Positions 22,875 through 34,764 of a DNA stretch of 64,000 nt are shown here, in pieces (positions within the stretch are counted from its first letter, which is position 1; every line of letters starts with the position of its first letter). The DNA lies in the NCBI GenBank assembly GCA_026018925.1, contig JAKSZU010000016.1, forward strand, positions 2,541,501-2,605,500, given 5' to 3'. The position numbers and the translations under genes are program-made. Origin of the DNA: Tupaia tana. Lineage: Eukaryota > Chordata > Mammalia > Scandentia > Tupaiidae. The notes under the pieces are model-generated. The model saw only the letters and a program-made list of their open reading frames with translations. It had not been told where the DNA came from and ran no database searches.

Positions 22875-24209
22875 TCACAAACAAGGTAAAAACTTAGCAT
22901 TTAACATCTCTGCTATCTGTTTCTTTTTAGCACTTAGCACTTCATGGGATGCAGGAGAGTTCGATATTATTAATATTTAAATGTTACCTCTGCTTATGTA
23001 AATATTTCCCCAATTAAATCATAAGTGTCTTGAGGAAGTTGTTCCAGTTTCCTTTCCAACTACAAAGAGCACTTAATGTATTTTTTAAATAATATTAAAT
23101 ACACAGAAGGGTAAAGTACCAGAAGGACCAGGTCCTTCCCTTGGAGCTTACCTCATGAGTAAGACAAGCTCACCAATAAAGGCAGGTACAGGGGCTGCGA
23201 CTGTGGTGCAAGCAATAATAAGAATCCCAGAATAAAACAATACCGCTTTGGCACAAGGAACGCAAGACCTTCACAGAAAAAGAGCTCTTCTACACTGGGT
23301 TTAAAAGCCAGAGACTACACAGTGTATTTCAGGCAAGATGAGTTGGGAAGGACACCCTCCCTCCCTCGCTCTTACTGGAATTCGCTGAATTATTAAATTT
23401 CATCTTTCCAGAGTTTCCTCAGACCCTGCTGTTTAACCACGCACGTTTGTCTGTTCGTGTGTGCCGGGGCCTGGCCTTCACAAGTATTGTAATGGGACAT
23501 CTCAGAGGTAGTGTCTGGACGGAAGGGATAGCAAGGGTGGGAGGGATTTAAGACATCGGATGGAGACTGCGTGCCAGGGACCGATGGGGGTTAGGAGGAA
23601 GAGGAGGTCGCCAGCCGGCGGAGACGAGATGCAGCAGATTTGTAGTGGGCAAAGATGATGGGTGAGCTTAGCCAGGTGTGTGGCTTCACCACCGTCTTCA
23701 CCTCAGCGATGGCTAGATGGTCGTCGTCTGGAACCTCCCTTTGACGTTCAACAACCCAAACACCATTTGGTCAACACTTGGTTTGTATTCCCTACACTCT
23801 ACAGAAATCACTTGATTTCAAAATACAGTGTCCTTCAATCTGATGAGTCTTCTTTGTATGTAGCACTAATAAATTGTCCAAGAAAAGAGAAAAAAAAATA
23901 AACTAATAATACTGTTTCCTACATTTAAATCCCTGTCATCTCTTTTGAACTATTTTTCTGCGTTATCATTGAAGAGAATGGGCATGTGATTGTAGCCGAG
24001 TCGTCATTTCACGTTTAGTACAATTCTAAACACGCGGGCTGAAGTTAGACTACTTTTGTTTTTCCCTAAGTAAGAAACATTTCTAACTATTGGGTCATCG
24101 AGAAAGCATGAGGCACTATTTCCTGGCAAAGCAGAGAAATGTACATCACGATGTTCCTGATGACGCAGTAGCATCACTACTTCGGCTGGGATTGTGGGAG
24201 ACACTCTTT
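22875..24209. other. unassigned stretch
   Basis: 22990-23150 carries fragments reminiscent of L2 (cccaattaaatcataagtgtcttgagg). 23180-23250 (ggggctgcgactgtggtgcaagc) may be a broken SINE head. Nothing else is recognised. Confidence 0.3.
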
Positions 24210-24221
24210 CATGTGGCTTTT

Positions 24222-24487
24222 TTTTTTTTTTTTTTGAGAGGTTTTTGCTATAGGGCGCATGCGCTCGCCAGATAGAGAGAGAGAGACAGAGAGACAGAAA
24301 GCGAGAAATCACCCCCCAGGGGGATGGTCACACCGCAATCCCTTCTCCTCCATTCTCCTCTCGGGATCTTGGGCACGCACGCACACGCGCCCGGCGTGAG
24401 TTTTAAGCCACCAGGTCCAGGACGTGAACCACGGTCGACTTCGTGGGAGTCCAGTGACATAGCCATTACGCTAACTGCTGGTTCCCC
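24222..24487 (-). mobile_element. tRNA-derived SINE, subfamily a
   Basis: One of the best preserved antisense copies (tgctatagggcgcatgcgctcgcc ... cgctaactgctggttcc). Target-site duplication catgtggctttt (24210-24221) and catgtagctttt (24488-24499). Confidence 0.96.
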
Positions 24488-24499
24488 CATGTAGCTTTT

Positions 24500-25024
24500 A
24501 ATTTGCCTTGGAGTCTGCAATTAAAAAAAGAAACTAGAAAATACTTCTCTTTAAAGAGGATTTTTTAGAGTGTTTTAAGAAAAAGTAATAGCATCTCCTA
24601 GAACCCTGATAGCAACACTAGCTCTAACCCTGTGACTGGCCCCAATCCTGGTTTTTCTCCCCTCGCTACCCCCCAAGTGTCTAGAACTGTGGGTAGCTCC
24701 CACGTAATCTCTGAGAGGGCCACAGGCAAGCTCCTCAGTGGGTTCGTGTGCAAAATAAAAAGCCTCGGTGATCCTTTTTCTTTTTTGAAAGCTGTCTCCT
24801 AGTTTCTACTGTTAGAGTGCAGAACCTACCTGCAGCAGACAGAGCTGCTGAGGAGTCGGAGACAGTCTCCACCTGGAACACGTGTTCCAACGAGGAGAAC
24901 GTGACTTGAAGTGAACTGTGACCTCGTAAGTTCACCAAATACACACACGCAGAGCATTGGGGGGTGGGGGGCGGCAGGGGAGTGGTGGGGAATATATGTT
25001 GTCCAAAAGACAACCTAATGTGTA
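24500..25024. other. unassigned stretch
   Basis: No recognisable repeat or gene; a G-rich run at 24958-24990. Confidence 0.3.
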
Positions 25025-25040
25025 AAAACATGTGGATCGA

Positions 25041-25297
25041 GGGCCAGCAGATGGTGTGTTGGTTAAGGCATTGGATCTCAAATGGCTAATTCAGTAGTTC
25101 AAGTCCCAGACCTGGCAGGTTGAAAATCACACAGGCTGTATGTGCATACATGTCCAAAGTCCTGAGAGGAGACTGGAGAAGAAGGCATCGAGGCGTGGCC
25201 AGCCCCCCTGGGAGTGATTTTTCACTTTTCCTCTCTCTCTGGCAGGCACGTGCTCCATAGCAAAAACTAAAAAAAAATAAATAAAAAAAAAACAAAC
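25041..25297 (+). mobile_element. tRNA-derived SINE, subfamily b
   Basis: Head gggccagcagatggtgtgttggttaaggcattgg, then gagactggagaagaaggcatcgaggcgtggcc, end ctccatagcaaaaac plus A-rich tail. Target-site duplication aaacatgtggat(c/t)ga at 25026-25040 and 25298-25312. Confidence 0.92.
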
Positions 25298-25466
25298 AAA
25301 CATGTGGATTGACATCAAATCTGAAAACAGAACGTTGGGTCTCTATGCTTATTTCCTTTAAATTATAAACATTTTACTAATGATTTAAAATTTGAACGAG
25401 TAATATCATTTCGTTGTATTAATTAGTGACAGCCAGTTCACATTTCTTAAAACTGATCTCATTTGG

Positions 25467-25718
25467 AAATAGCAGTTAGCGTAATAGCTATGTCACTGAA
25501 CTCCCACATAGTCGACCGCGGTTCGAGTCCTGGACCCGCTGGCTTGAACTCACGCCGGGTGCGTGTGCATGTGTGCCCAAGATCCCGAAAGGAGAATGGA
25601 GGAGTAGGGATTGCAGTGTGGCCATCTCTCCTGGGGGGTGATTTCTCGCTTTCTGTCTCTCTGTCTCTCTGTCTGGCATGCACCCCGTAGCAAAAACCTC
25701 TCAAAAAAGAAAAAAAGG
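25467..25718 (+). mobile_element. tRNA-derived SINE, subfamily a
   Basis: Head aatagcagttagcgtaatagctatgtc, perfect B box ggttcgagtcc, end ccgtagcaaaaacctctc. It has an 18-bp target-site duplication, aaaactgatctc(a/g)tttgg, at 25449-25466 and 25719-25736, the longest in the window. Confidence 0.96.
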
Positions 25719-25736
25719 AAAACTGATCTCGTTTGG

Positions 25737-26811
25737 TGACTAGAACATATGCAGTTCAGATTCTCCTGTTATTTTCTTTTTTTGTCTTTTTCTGGATTTT
25801 TTTTCCCAAGCATCCAATTTATAAGCAGTTCTGGCAATTTAGACTGAGTCCGCTCTGAGTTTATTCCTTTTCACATTCACCCTTTAGAAACTCATCCTCT
25901 GTCCCCCACACACAGTTGCATTTGTTCGACATCGATGGTGACATCTGCAGCTCCCGTCCTTCTACCCCGGCCCCAGCCCCCTTGCTGTCTAAACGGCCCG
26001 TCGTCACTCTACACGCTCTCCACATCATCTCTTCATACCATTTCTTAGCAGAGACAAGTCCTTCTAGCGTCATGTACCAAAAAAGAAGAAATCCAGCTGC
26101 CACTCTTTCCTAACGACTCTCGGCGCTTGGAATAGCGCGCTGTTTACATGGACGCCCAACCATCTTGCATGGCATCTTTTCTGACATCAGCTTCATGTAG
26201 TGGCAGCGAAGCCGAATGGACTGCTCCATTCCTGATACCTGCTTTCGTTTGGATGTGCCTCCTGTGTTTTTCTAATGTAATTATACAGAGCACATCTGCA
26301 GGAAACATGAGGAAATGCCGTGTGCATGCCACAGTGCAACCAGTATCAGCGGGTCCTTAGCCAAGATCTGCTCCAGACATCTAATTAAAACCAGCAAACT
26401 CTTCTCAGCTATCTACTCTAGCCTAGAAATGTGGGTACAAAGAAAACTGAGACAAAGCACCTGCTCCAAAGGTGTTACACTTTATGGCAAGGAAAACACG
26501 ATAGAGGAAAAATAAAAGAAAAAAAAATTGCCGATGGTTCTATGGCATTTTGATGATTGCTTTCTCTCTGTAACAATAATAAAGCTATGGAATGAGTTAA
26601 GTAGCTCTATGTGGTGTCACCGGCCCCTCACATGCGCTCTGTGCTCAGTACCCCCCATAGCGAGCCCCGATGCCGGTCTGAGGGGCTTCTCTGACCCTGG
26701 GGACCAGTTGGAGCAGGAGTGTGCAGCTAGGAGGGCCATGGCATCAACACGGACGCAGCACCCAGTGATGACAGCTGGGAGGTTTCTTTGGCTCCCTGGA
26801 AGGAACAATTG
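25737..26811. other. unassigned stretch
   Basis: No recognisable repeat or gene. Confidence 0.3.
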
Positions 26812-26823
26812 TACATTTCTTTC

Positions 26824-27044
26824 CATTTTCTTTTTGTAATTTTACATAGGGCATATGCATTCACCAGAGTGAGAGAGAGAGGGAGAAATCACCCCCCAGG
26901 CAGGATGACCATGCTGCAATCCCTTCTCCCACTTCTCCTCCAATCTTCACTTAGGATTTTGGGCACTCACGCACAGGTGCCTGCAGTGATTTTCAAATCC
27001 AGGAGTGTAGCATCTTAACCACCATGCCACCTGCTGGCCTGCTC
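26824..27044 (-). mobile_element. tRNA-derived SINE, subfamily b
   Basis: catagggcatatgcattcaccagag, caccccccaggcaggatgacc, cttaaccaccatgccacctgctggcc. Target-site duplication tacatttctttc at 26812-26823 and 27045-27056. Confidence 0.9.
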
Positions 27045-27073
27045 TACATTTCTTTCTTTCTGTCTGTCTGTCC

Positions 27074-27321
27074 TTTTTTTTTAGAGAGATTTTTGCTATA
27101 GAGTGCATGCACTCACCAGAGAGACAGAGAGATACAGAAAGTGAGACATCATTCCCCTGGGAGGGATGACCACACTGCAGACCCTTTTCCCCCATTCTCC
27201 TCTCAGGACTTTGGGCATGCACATATGCCTGGCATGAGTTTTAAGCTGCCGGGTCTGAGACTCGAACCACGATTCATTACCTGAGAATCCAGCAATATAA
27301 CCATTACACTACTTGTTGTCC
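27074..27321 (-). mobile_element. tRNA-derived SINE, a/b intermediate
   Basis: tgctatagagtgcatgcactcaccagag at the tail and ataaccattacactacttgttgtcc at the head, so the head has a features and the body b features. Possible target duplication tgtccttt. Confidence 0.9.
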
Positions 27322-27336
27322 TTTATTTGTTTGTTT

Positions 27337-27584
27337 GCTTTAGAGATTTTTCCTATAGGTCTCTCCAGAAAGACAGAGAGACTGAGAGACAGAGAGTACT
27401 AAATCACCCCCCTGGAGGGGCATGGCTTGCCGCAGCTCCACAATTCCACAGTTCTCCTCCCAGGATTTTGAGCACTCACACACATGCCTGACATGCGTCC
27501 CAAGCCACCCAGCGTGGGTGTCAAGGTGCACGGTCCATCATAGGAGAGTCCGGAGCCTTAAGCACTATGTCACCCAATGACCCC
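27337..27584 (-). mobile_element. tRNA-derived SINE, diverged
   Basis: tcctataggtctctccagaaagacag, acccccctggaggggcatgg, cttaagcactatgtcacccaatgacccc. The third antisense SINE in a row. Confidence 0.85.
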
Positions 27585-27914
27585 TACTCTACATTCCCTG
27601 AGTCCCCAACAGGACCAAAACCCCGGTGTCCACAGCAGTGACCTTCACATTAACACACCCTGTGAAGGCTTCTTTCCTGAGCATTTACTCCTCCAACCAG
27701 CAGGTAGGGGTCGCTTCCCTAGGACCTCTCAGGCTGTGCTTCTAGGGAAGCCCCTGAAAGGCCCTGTGTAAGTCAGACAGCGGGGCCGATTTCACGGGCA
27801 CTCAGCTGGTAACGAGCGCCTGCATCAGCATCTCGGCGCTTTCTAGGCCTGGCCCTTACTCAGAACCTATGGGGGCATTTTTCTTCTGAAGATGTCTTGA
27901 AATCTGCAAGAACT
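27585..27914. other. unassigned stretch
   Basis: Nothing recognised. Confidence 0.3.
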
Positions 27915-28125
27915 TGGCCCCTGGTGTTGGTAAATTTGGGTTCTACCTCTTGCCTCAGGTAACTTCGTCCAACACCAAATGTAGATTCCTCATAGTACAA
28001 GAGGAATAATGAGGGTACCCACCACACACGATGGCAGTGCGGATTCAATATTACACAAACACACGTGGGCCATTTAACGTGGTGCTGGGCACAGGCCACG
28101 AGCAGGAAATGTTTATTGTAATTTT
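27915..28125 (+). mobile_element. MIR
   Basis: MIR order is kept: aatttgggttctacctcttgcc, cctcaggtaacttcgtccaacacc, gattcctcatagtacaagaggaataatgagg, gtacccaccac, gcggattcaatatt and ggtgctgggcacaggcc. Diverged copy with small gaps. Confidence 0.8.
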
Positions 28126-28382
28126 ATACAAATATTTGCAACGTCTTTAGGCACTGTTCATTTTGAATGTGTAGAATGTTCAACACCGAGAAATTCAACC
28201 TAGAATTGCAACGTTCGTACATAAATTTTTAGATGCCCGGATATACTCAAGGCAATATATTCTTCAAAAACTTGTTTGTAAATGATCTTCTGAAGATGAT
28301 GGCTGATGGGCAGCCAGGTCCAGGGGCTGAATGTGGGCTCCACGAATATGAGCCTGAGCAGTTCTTAAAATCCCTGCAATGG
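28126..28382. other. unassigned stretch
   Basis: Nothing recognised. Confidence 0.3.
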
Positions 28383-28582
28383 AGACCATAGAGGGTGTGG
28401 TGGTTTAGGCAGATAGAGTCCCAGGCCTGGTGGCTTGAAATTCAAGTTGGATGTGTATGCTTGCATGCCCAAAATCCCAGGAGGAGAATGGAGGAGAAGG
28501 GATTGTGGCATGGCTCTCTCTGTCTCTCTCTGGTGAATTCACATGCCCTATAGCAAAAACCTAAAAAAAAAAACATAAAATA
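28383..28582 (+). mobile_element. tRNA-derived SINE b, partly deleted
   Basis: gtgtggtggtttaggcagatagagtcccaggcctggtggcttg is a damaged head. The body gagaatggaggagaagggattgtggcatggc lacks the ccatccccc block, and the end is ccctatagcaaaaacc with A tail. Confidence 0.88.
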
Positions 28583-29157
28583 AGTCCTATGATGGATCAT
28601 TGTTAAGATTTTCAATTTGGTAAAATAAATTATAGTAAATATTTAGGAAATTAATTAATCATTGGCACTTTGGAGATTCAAATATTTTACATTACAGTTG
28701 AGGATTATAAAATATGCTTAAGGAAATATTAGAGATTGTTTATTTCAGATAAATGTTTTCCACAGAGACATGAATTGGCTGGAGATTGTTCATGGAAAAA
28801 CAGATTCCTTTTCTTTCTCTCTCAGTAATATGAACTTTTGGTCCTTTTTTTGTTATTATTTCTGGGTGGGTACAGAGCTCATGATTTATGTGAGAAGCTA
28901 TTGGAATTTCACAAAAGAAATTGTTGGAAAATATTTCAGTCTGTGGAGTTATTGCAACAACATTCCTAAAAAAGAAACATCATAGTCGAATCGAGAGATT
29001 TTCTTGTTTCTAGTCGATAACTTAAGGAAACACTCGAGCGTTTCATGGAAATGAGAGACGTCGGTCCTGTGTCTTCTATGTCATCTTTCTACCCACATAC
29101 CTAATTAGGTTTTTCTCAATTTTCAGTTCATGCTGTCAAAATACCCCTTTTTTCCTA
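28583..29157. other. unassigned stretch
   Basis: AT-rich; nothing recognised. Confidence 0.3.
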
Positions 29158-29400
29158 AATTTATTTTTTTTTAATCACCAGAAAGTGGGTGTGCTCACCA
29201 GAGGAAGTGAGAGAGACAGAGAGAGGGAGGAAGAAACGCCCTCGATGGGGAGCAGCCGCACTGCCACCCCTTCTCCACCCTCCCCAGTCTCCATCCCGTG
29301 GGACCTCAGGCATGCACACACTCACTCAACATATTTTCAAGCTGTCAGGACAGATCTTGGACAGCCTGGTTCCTTAACCACTAGGTCATAGGGCTGACCT
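29158..29400 (-). mobile_element. tRNA-derived SINE, old d layer
   Basis: ggtgtgctcaccagaggaagtgagagagacag, ccttctccaccctcccc, ggcatgcacacactcactc, cttaaccactaggtcatagggctgacc. The body is strongly diverged and lacks the usual tail phrase. Confidence 0.75.
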
Positions 29401-29401
29401 T

Positions 29402-29648
29402 TTATTTTCCTTTTCTGTTGTTTGGCCTGAAGGCATGTGCACTCACCAGAGAGAGACAGACAGAGAGGAGGATGGAAAAAGCACCTGCAAGGGCCGTGGC
29501 CATGCCACAATCCCTTCTCCATTTCTTCATCCCATCTGGATTTGGGGCATGCCTGGTGTGTCTGTCACGCTGCCAGGACCAGGAAGAGAACCGCCTGATT
29601 GGCCGTGTGGGATCTATCTGCCTTAACCACCAGGCCACAGGCTGGTTC
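29402..29648 (-). mobile_element. tRNA-derived SINE, old d layer
   Basis: ggcatgtgcactcaccagagagagacagacag, gccatgccacaatcccttctcc, ggggcatgcctggtgtgtctgtcacgctgcc, cttaaccaccaggccacaggctgg. It adjoins the copy at 29158 in the same direction, and both share the d feature of a catttcttcat-type body. Confidence 0.78.
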
Positions 29649-30139
29649 TCCAGCTTCATTTTGACGGCTCAGATTCTGCTACTAATATTATTCCTTTCAG
29701 TGCATCGCTATACTAATACATATTTTCATTTTACTTTCCCCCTAGAATACAGAAAAAAAGGCAACACGAGCTGGACTAGAGGAACAAATAGCAGAGAAGT
29801 AAAATGGCTACCTGGCTTCTCCCACTGTCAACTCCCCAGAAGAGTGTGAGACATATTATGATGTAACCGAATCATGAAGAAATATAGCATATATACTTAA
29901 ATGTTAGAAGGAACCATTTTTTAATTCTCAATTTCTTATTTTTCATCCCATCAGCATGTGCCAAGAGCGTTTTGGTGGCAGCCAAAGGTGTTGGATCCGA
30001 AGAAACATGGCCCTAGGGGCCTGGCTGTCTCTGTTCCGGCAGATCTCTCTGTCTTCCGTATTTCTGCTGGAACCCCAGATGTTCCGTGTGCGTCATTTTC
30101 TCTCCTACGATCTATTCCTTGTAGCTGGGCCTCTCTCAT
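29649..30139. other. unassigned stretch
   Basis: Nothing recognised. 29960-30110 is open in two frames but without a domain. Confidence 0.3.
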
Positions 30140-30345
30140 CTTTTGACTTTGGTGTCAGAAGGCTTGAGTTCATGGGCTCTGACGCTTACTCTCTGTTAAC
30201 CTTAAGTATGCTAATCAAACTCAGAGCACCAGCACCTGCTCCTGTTAAAACTGGAGCTAAAAGCCTGCTCACCAAGGTGTCTTAGGAAGTGAATGGGATT
30301 ATGTAGAAGAGCCTGCCTGACACCTTGTAGAAACTGCATAAACAT
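30140..30345 (+). mobile_element. MIR
   Basis: tggtgtcagaaggcttgagttc, ctctgacgcttactctctg, gcctgctcaccaaggtgtcttaggaagtg and agcctgcctgacaccttgtag follow the MIR plan but with a shifted middle. Moderate certainty. Confidence 0.6.
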
Positions 30346-30624
30346 TAGTTGTAATTTCCTCCTGACCCACTGTGGGCATATCACATTTCACTATTTTCTT
30401 CTCCCTGAAGATATAGCCCTTTTATAATTATATTATTTCCTTGATAGTCACTAAGAGATACAATACGTTAGAGTGAATGTCTCAATTTCCTGTTCCTTAC
30501 CCTATGACCCACCTTCATCCTATCACTCTTGATTTTGTGAAAAAACAAGTTAAACAAGCAGGTAATTCAGGCCTATGCGAATATTTAGTAAAATTGCTTG
30601 ATTGTGTAGGAAAACAGCTGGACT

Positions 30625-30728
30625 GAAGGTTTGAAGTCTAAAATTCAAGAATTGTGTTAGGAATTCTCTAAGACCTTAGTCTTCTTGCCTTTAAAATGAA
30701 GATAACACTTTGATTTATTGCCTATAAG
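30625..30728 (+). mobile_element. MIR fragment
   Basis: agaccttagtcttcttgcctttaaaatgaagataac is the conserved MIR middle ('cctcagtttcctcatctgtaaaatggggataat'). The SINE at 30741 follows. Confidence 0.6.
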
Positions 30729-30740
30729 AGTATTTCAGTA

Positions 30741-30882
30741 GTAGTTAAGGGATTACATTCCCACATGGCTGATCACGGTTTGCGTCCTGGACCTGGTGGC
30801 TTGCTTTCTCACTTGCTCTGTCTGTCTCTGCTGAGCACACATGCCTTAGAGCAAATTGAAATAAAGAAATAAGAATTTAAAA
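30741..30882 (+). mobile_element. SINE short subfamily c, 5' truncated
   Basis: Starts within the head (gtagttaagggattacattcccacatgg), goes straight to tggcttgctttctcacttgc, and ends agcaaattgaaataaagaaat. Target-site duplication agta(t/c)ttcagta at 30729-30740 and 30883-30894 shows that the truncation was there at insertion. Confidence 0.9.
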
Positions 30883-30959
30883 AGTACTTCAGTATCCAAG
30901 TAAATAATTTAATGTAGAAGTATGTTAATATAACTCCATGTATGCACAGAACATTAAAA

Positions 30960-31080
30960 GTATGTACATACTCTCTATTCTTTTTTTCCTCATCTGTGAC
31001 ATAAGGATATAGAGAACACGCAAACATACGCTTCTCACTTTGAGTAGTTCTTCTAATAAAACATGGAGCCCGCAGGAGGG
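30960..31080 (+). repeat. unnamed repeat pair, copy 1
   Basis: catctgtgacataaggatatagagaacacg, then cttctcactttgagtagttcttctaataaaacatgg, then agcccgcaggagg. Copy 2 lies at 31735-31855. I do not recognise the family. Confidence 0.5.
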
Positions 31081-31202
31081 TAAAGAAAATGAAAAAAAAT
31101 CATATTTCATGAGTTTATATCGCAAAGCAAATGATATTTAAGTCAGTCAATGATGCTAGTGCACTCGGGCAACAGAGCAGATGTGTGGGATGCAGGGCCT
31201 GG

Positions 31203-31258
31203 CTCGCTCCTGCACCGCCGCAGCTTCTAACTCGCTCCTGCACCGCCGCAGCTTCTAA
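31203..31258. repeat. 28-bp tandem duplication
   Basis: Two identical 28-bp units (ctcgctcctgcaccgccgc...) at 31203-31230 and 31231-31258, GC- and CpG-rich. A recent local duplication. Confidence 0.95.
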
Positions 31259-31734
31259 CTCTTGAAGGCCCTCGCATGGAACAGGTTAAGGTAAGACATG
31301 AGGTAGAGAACGATTTCAAGCAAGAAATACTAACAAAGGTGAATGTTACAGAGTTGAGAGACTCCCATTGAGAGACTACGAGAGGCAGGCAGATTGTATG
31401 GCCAATGGGAAGTTCTTTTAGAAAGTCTTTAGGAGGCAGGGACAACCGCAGTTCAGGAACACACAGATTGAAAGCAGTAAGTACTAAAATTCACATGATG
31501 TGTTTGCATGAATGTGTCCCATCATCAGCTAGCTGAATGCTCAGGGGTCCCACTAACACTCTCCTTTCTTTGTCATGGAAAGTGTGCTAACCATTACTGG
31601 GTGTGGCTGCAATGGGTAGTCTACAGCAAAACAAGTACTGGTGGTGTGGACGTCTTGACAGAATGCGCAGTTTTATATCGACTCTCAGCCACGTCGTCTT
31701 TCTTTTTATAGCAGCCATCTGGACATTGACAGAG

Positions 31735-31855
31735 TGAATATGCTGCAAATCGTTTTCTTTCATCCATGACATTAAGTATAGAGAAAATATACACACACGC
31801 TCACCTGCAGTCGTTCTTCTAATAAGGCGTGCTGTGAAAGCCAGCAGGAGGCTGG
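31735..31855 (+). repeat. unnamed repeat pair, copy 2
   Basis: catccatgacattaagtatagagaaaatat, then ctcacctgcagtcgttcttctaataaggcgtgc, then agccagcaggagg: the same order as 30960-31080. Confidence 0.5.
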
Positions 31856-32000
31856 AGGAGGTGACGAATCCGTCTCCCTATGAGTTTCTATTCCAGGCCA
31901 GAGTGCCTGATTCCCAGGGCTGGCGTGTGTGCACAGCACCAGTCCAGGCAAGTTAGAATGAAGGGAGCTTTGCTGAGGCACAAAGAATGAGGGAGTGACT

Positions 32001-32190
32001 TGGGCCAGCAGGTGGTGTGGTGGTTGGGGCGCTGGACTCTCACATAGCTGACTGTGGTTCAAGACCCAAACCTGGGGGCTTGTTTCCTCACTTTCTCTTT
32101 CTCTTTCTTTCTCTAGTGAGTGCATATGATCTATAGCAAGTTGAAATCATAAGATATAAATGAAATAAAATAAATAATTTTGAAAAAAAA
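32001..32190 (+). mobile_element. tRNA-derived SINE, short subfamily c
   Basis: Head gggccagcaggtggtgtggtggttggggcgctggactctcac, B box variant ggttcaagaccc, then directly gggggcttgtttcctcactttc, and end atctatagcaagttgaaatc with aaataaaat tail. No central block. Confidence 0.9.
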
Positions 32191-32410
32191 AATCCAGATA
32201 GAAAATAAAGGAATGAAGGGGATGGTTTCTCAACGCTGGAGAATCAGAAGGCAGCCTGTGGGCATGGCAGTGCTGCCACTTAGATTCTTTAAGTGTCCTT
32301 TATTGGAGCACATTTTTTTTTTCTATTATCAAGGAAAACAAGATCTGGGGAATGGAGTTAGAAGATAAAAAGAGGGAGGACAGACTGGACATTGGTTTCA
32401 AAAGTGATTT

Positions 32411-32446
<36 letters not shown>

Positions 32447-34743
32447 GGGAATCTTACCGTTTTACTACACATTTGATTGCTTTGAGCCAGTCTCACCCAG
32501 CTGAGGAAGACATGCCATCCCTTCTAAGCTTCCTCTGCAACCAGGAATGTAGTGCTATAAATTTGTTATTATCACAATAAAACTTGAAACTTCAAGTCAG
32601 ATACCAACCTGAAAGACAGAAAAGCTCCTTTATAGATTTTAACAGTGGGAAGTTGCCTTTCCAAAGCAACATATTTTCCTGTGTTCAATTCTTTCAAAAT
32701 TAAATTTATGGGTCATTCATACATTCCCAAAGTTCAGGGTCACCGTCATGTCTCAGTATATCATATGACTTCAGGAATTTAGACATGGCAATTTTTCTAC
32801 TGCTGCATTAATTGGTGTAATTGGAAGGTTGAAGTATTGAATATCAAAAATCAGTATATTTTTCTGAATTTTTTACTATATGTTTGAATTATTTGCTGGT
32901 AATTATACTGTTCTATGTAGAAAAGGAGATAAATGTTTGCTAAGGATTTTGGAACAGAAATCCCAAACCACTTTGTACAGTTACTGAAAGGGATAGCAGT
33001 TTGGTATAAAATGTCAGCCTCCTGGCTCCAACTGGTCTAGATGGAAAAGAAAATACCCACACAGAAACTGCCTGAGAGGAGAACGGTCCTGGTCCCGATA
33101 TTCGCCGAACATCAATTTTTCTGCAAATTAGCTCAACTTTTTTGTCTGGTGATTTAGTATCTCCTATCTGTTCTACCTACCTCAACAATAGATCTGGAAC
33201 AAGTTAGAACCATGTGTAGAAGTGACTGGAAAAGAGAGTTTTACTAGAGAAAGAAGCTCTCTTGTTATTATTCGGTTAATGACTCACATGAGCCGCGGCT
33301 TCACTGGCGGGCTGTAGCGTTTTTCCTGGGTGGAAGCCCACTCTCACTTGGGTCGTCCAGTCTGGGATTTATGAAGGAGACGGCTTGACTCTAGGTGACG
33401 TGAGGTGTGGGTTTCGGTTTTCAGCAGTTTTCCACAGGCAGGAGTTGACCTCTCCCAAACACCAGGCTGGTTCTTCAAAAAAAACAGGTATTTTTCCTGT
33501 GAGTGGAGCCAGTCTGCTAAATGGATGACTGCAGAATTCTAACATGGCACCTCATCGAGGCATGGGGCGAATTCTCTTGATTGTCTCAAACAGGTGATCA
33601 AAATAGCTCAAGGTCAGATCACTTGTAAGATATTCAGCCTTAAAATAAGAGCCGCACTCAGCCTCCTTTGGCTAACGAGAGGCCCAGTCATTTTGAAGAT
33701 GTAAAGGAGAAAGTGAACCTCTGCACAAAGTGAGGCAACCTAAAACAGGAAGGAGGGGATTTCACTTCAGAGAAATTAGGGTGTTTTCTCCTTCATGTGC
33801 TTCTCTCTATCCATGTGGGCAGAGTTCCTTCATCTCTGCCCAACTTTCCATTATGGTTGACCTGGGTGCTGAGCAGCGTCTGTGTGGTAGGTGAGCCAAG
33901 AGGTTGAGCTTGAGCAGGAGTTGTGTGGTAGGGAGGAGGGGCTGAGAGAACTGAGGCCTGATTTTAGTACTGCCCAGGCCCCCTCTTCTCTCACGGGGGT
34001 TCTGCTGTTCTCTCTGGTCTCTATTCCCCATTGAAGGTTTCACTGATACAGAAGTGTGAAATGAGTCACAAACGGATATAAATATTCTGGAGGTCCCAGG
34101 TTGCACTTAGTGGGGTTGCTGATGTATTAATTGAATGGCTCTTTAATGCCTGGGTGAGGTGCTCCTTACAACACGGGTCCCTCAGGGGCCTGAGGAAATA
34201 CAGACAGAAGGAAACTAGCATTCCTCTGATTAAGCCAGCTTGTCCATTAGAAAAAGAAAGAATAATTCGTTCTAGCAAGTATGTTGGGCTCTCAGAACAA
34301 GCTGCTTTAGAATATTTTTTTAAGTGTCAGTTTAGAGGTCTTTGAAAGTCATGCAGAGCAAATGAAATAACTCTGTTCACTGTTCTCTCGGTTTGCAACT
34401 TGAATTTTCTCTGAGTTGTAATCTAACAAAAACTTTATGAATTTGCTAAACATCTTATTCTACTACCAGCATAATTAATGATACTAGTTTGAAATACATT
34501 CTTATGATATCATAATTGCTATCACTTCCCAATAGCTATGATCTCTCTTGATCCGTTGGTTGTTTATAAATTGTTCTATGTGTGGTTTTTTTGTATTCCC
34601 AACATCTAACAAAGTACCTGGTGTGACAAGAGAAACAAAATCAATGTTTGTGGATAAATGAATAAACCCTTAGAAAATATGGTCAATATTTATTATATAT
34701 TAGACAATACAGCAGGTACCCTATAGCGGAAATATATTTACAT
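32191..34743. other. long unassigned stretch
   Basis: Apart from the GT microsatellite at 32414, no repeat is assigned over 2.5 kb. 34570-34672 (catctaacaaagtacctggtgtg ... tgtttgtggataaatgaat) looks like an L2 3' tail. No coding signal. Confidence 0.35.
32414..32444. repeat. (GT)n microsatellite
   Basis: About 15 GT units. Confidence 0.97.
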
Positions 34744-34764
34744 CTTTATATTCAATATTTTTTA

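Larger units (their letters stand above)
30895..32000. other. unassigned stretch
   Basis: Nothing is assigned except the 28-bp duplication at 31203. 31590-31800 and 30950-31090 both read catgacattaagtatagagaa-like phrases (catctgtgacataaggatatagagaa / catccatgacattaagtatagagaa) followed by a similar ctcac-agtcgttcttctaataa phrase, so they may be two copies of one old repeat. Confidence 0.35.

Noticed and set aside
22780..22890. Possible exon after ttacctacag and before gtaaaaac
   Set aside because: Acceptor- and donor-like signals flank it, but the sequence is the end of a MER2 transposon.
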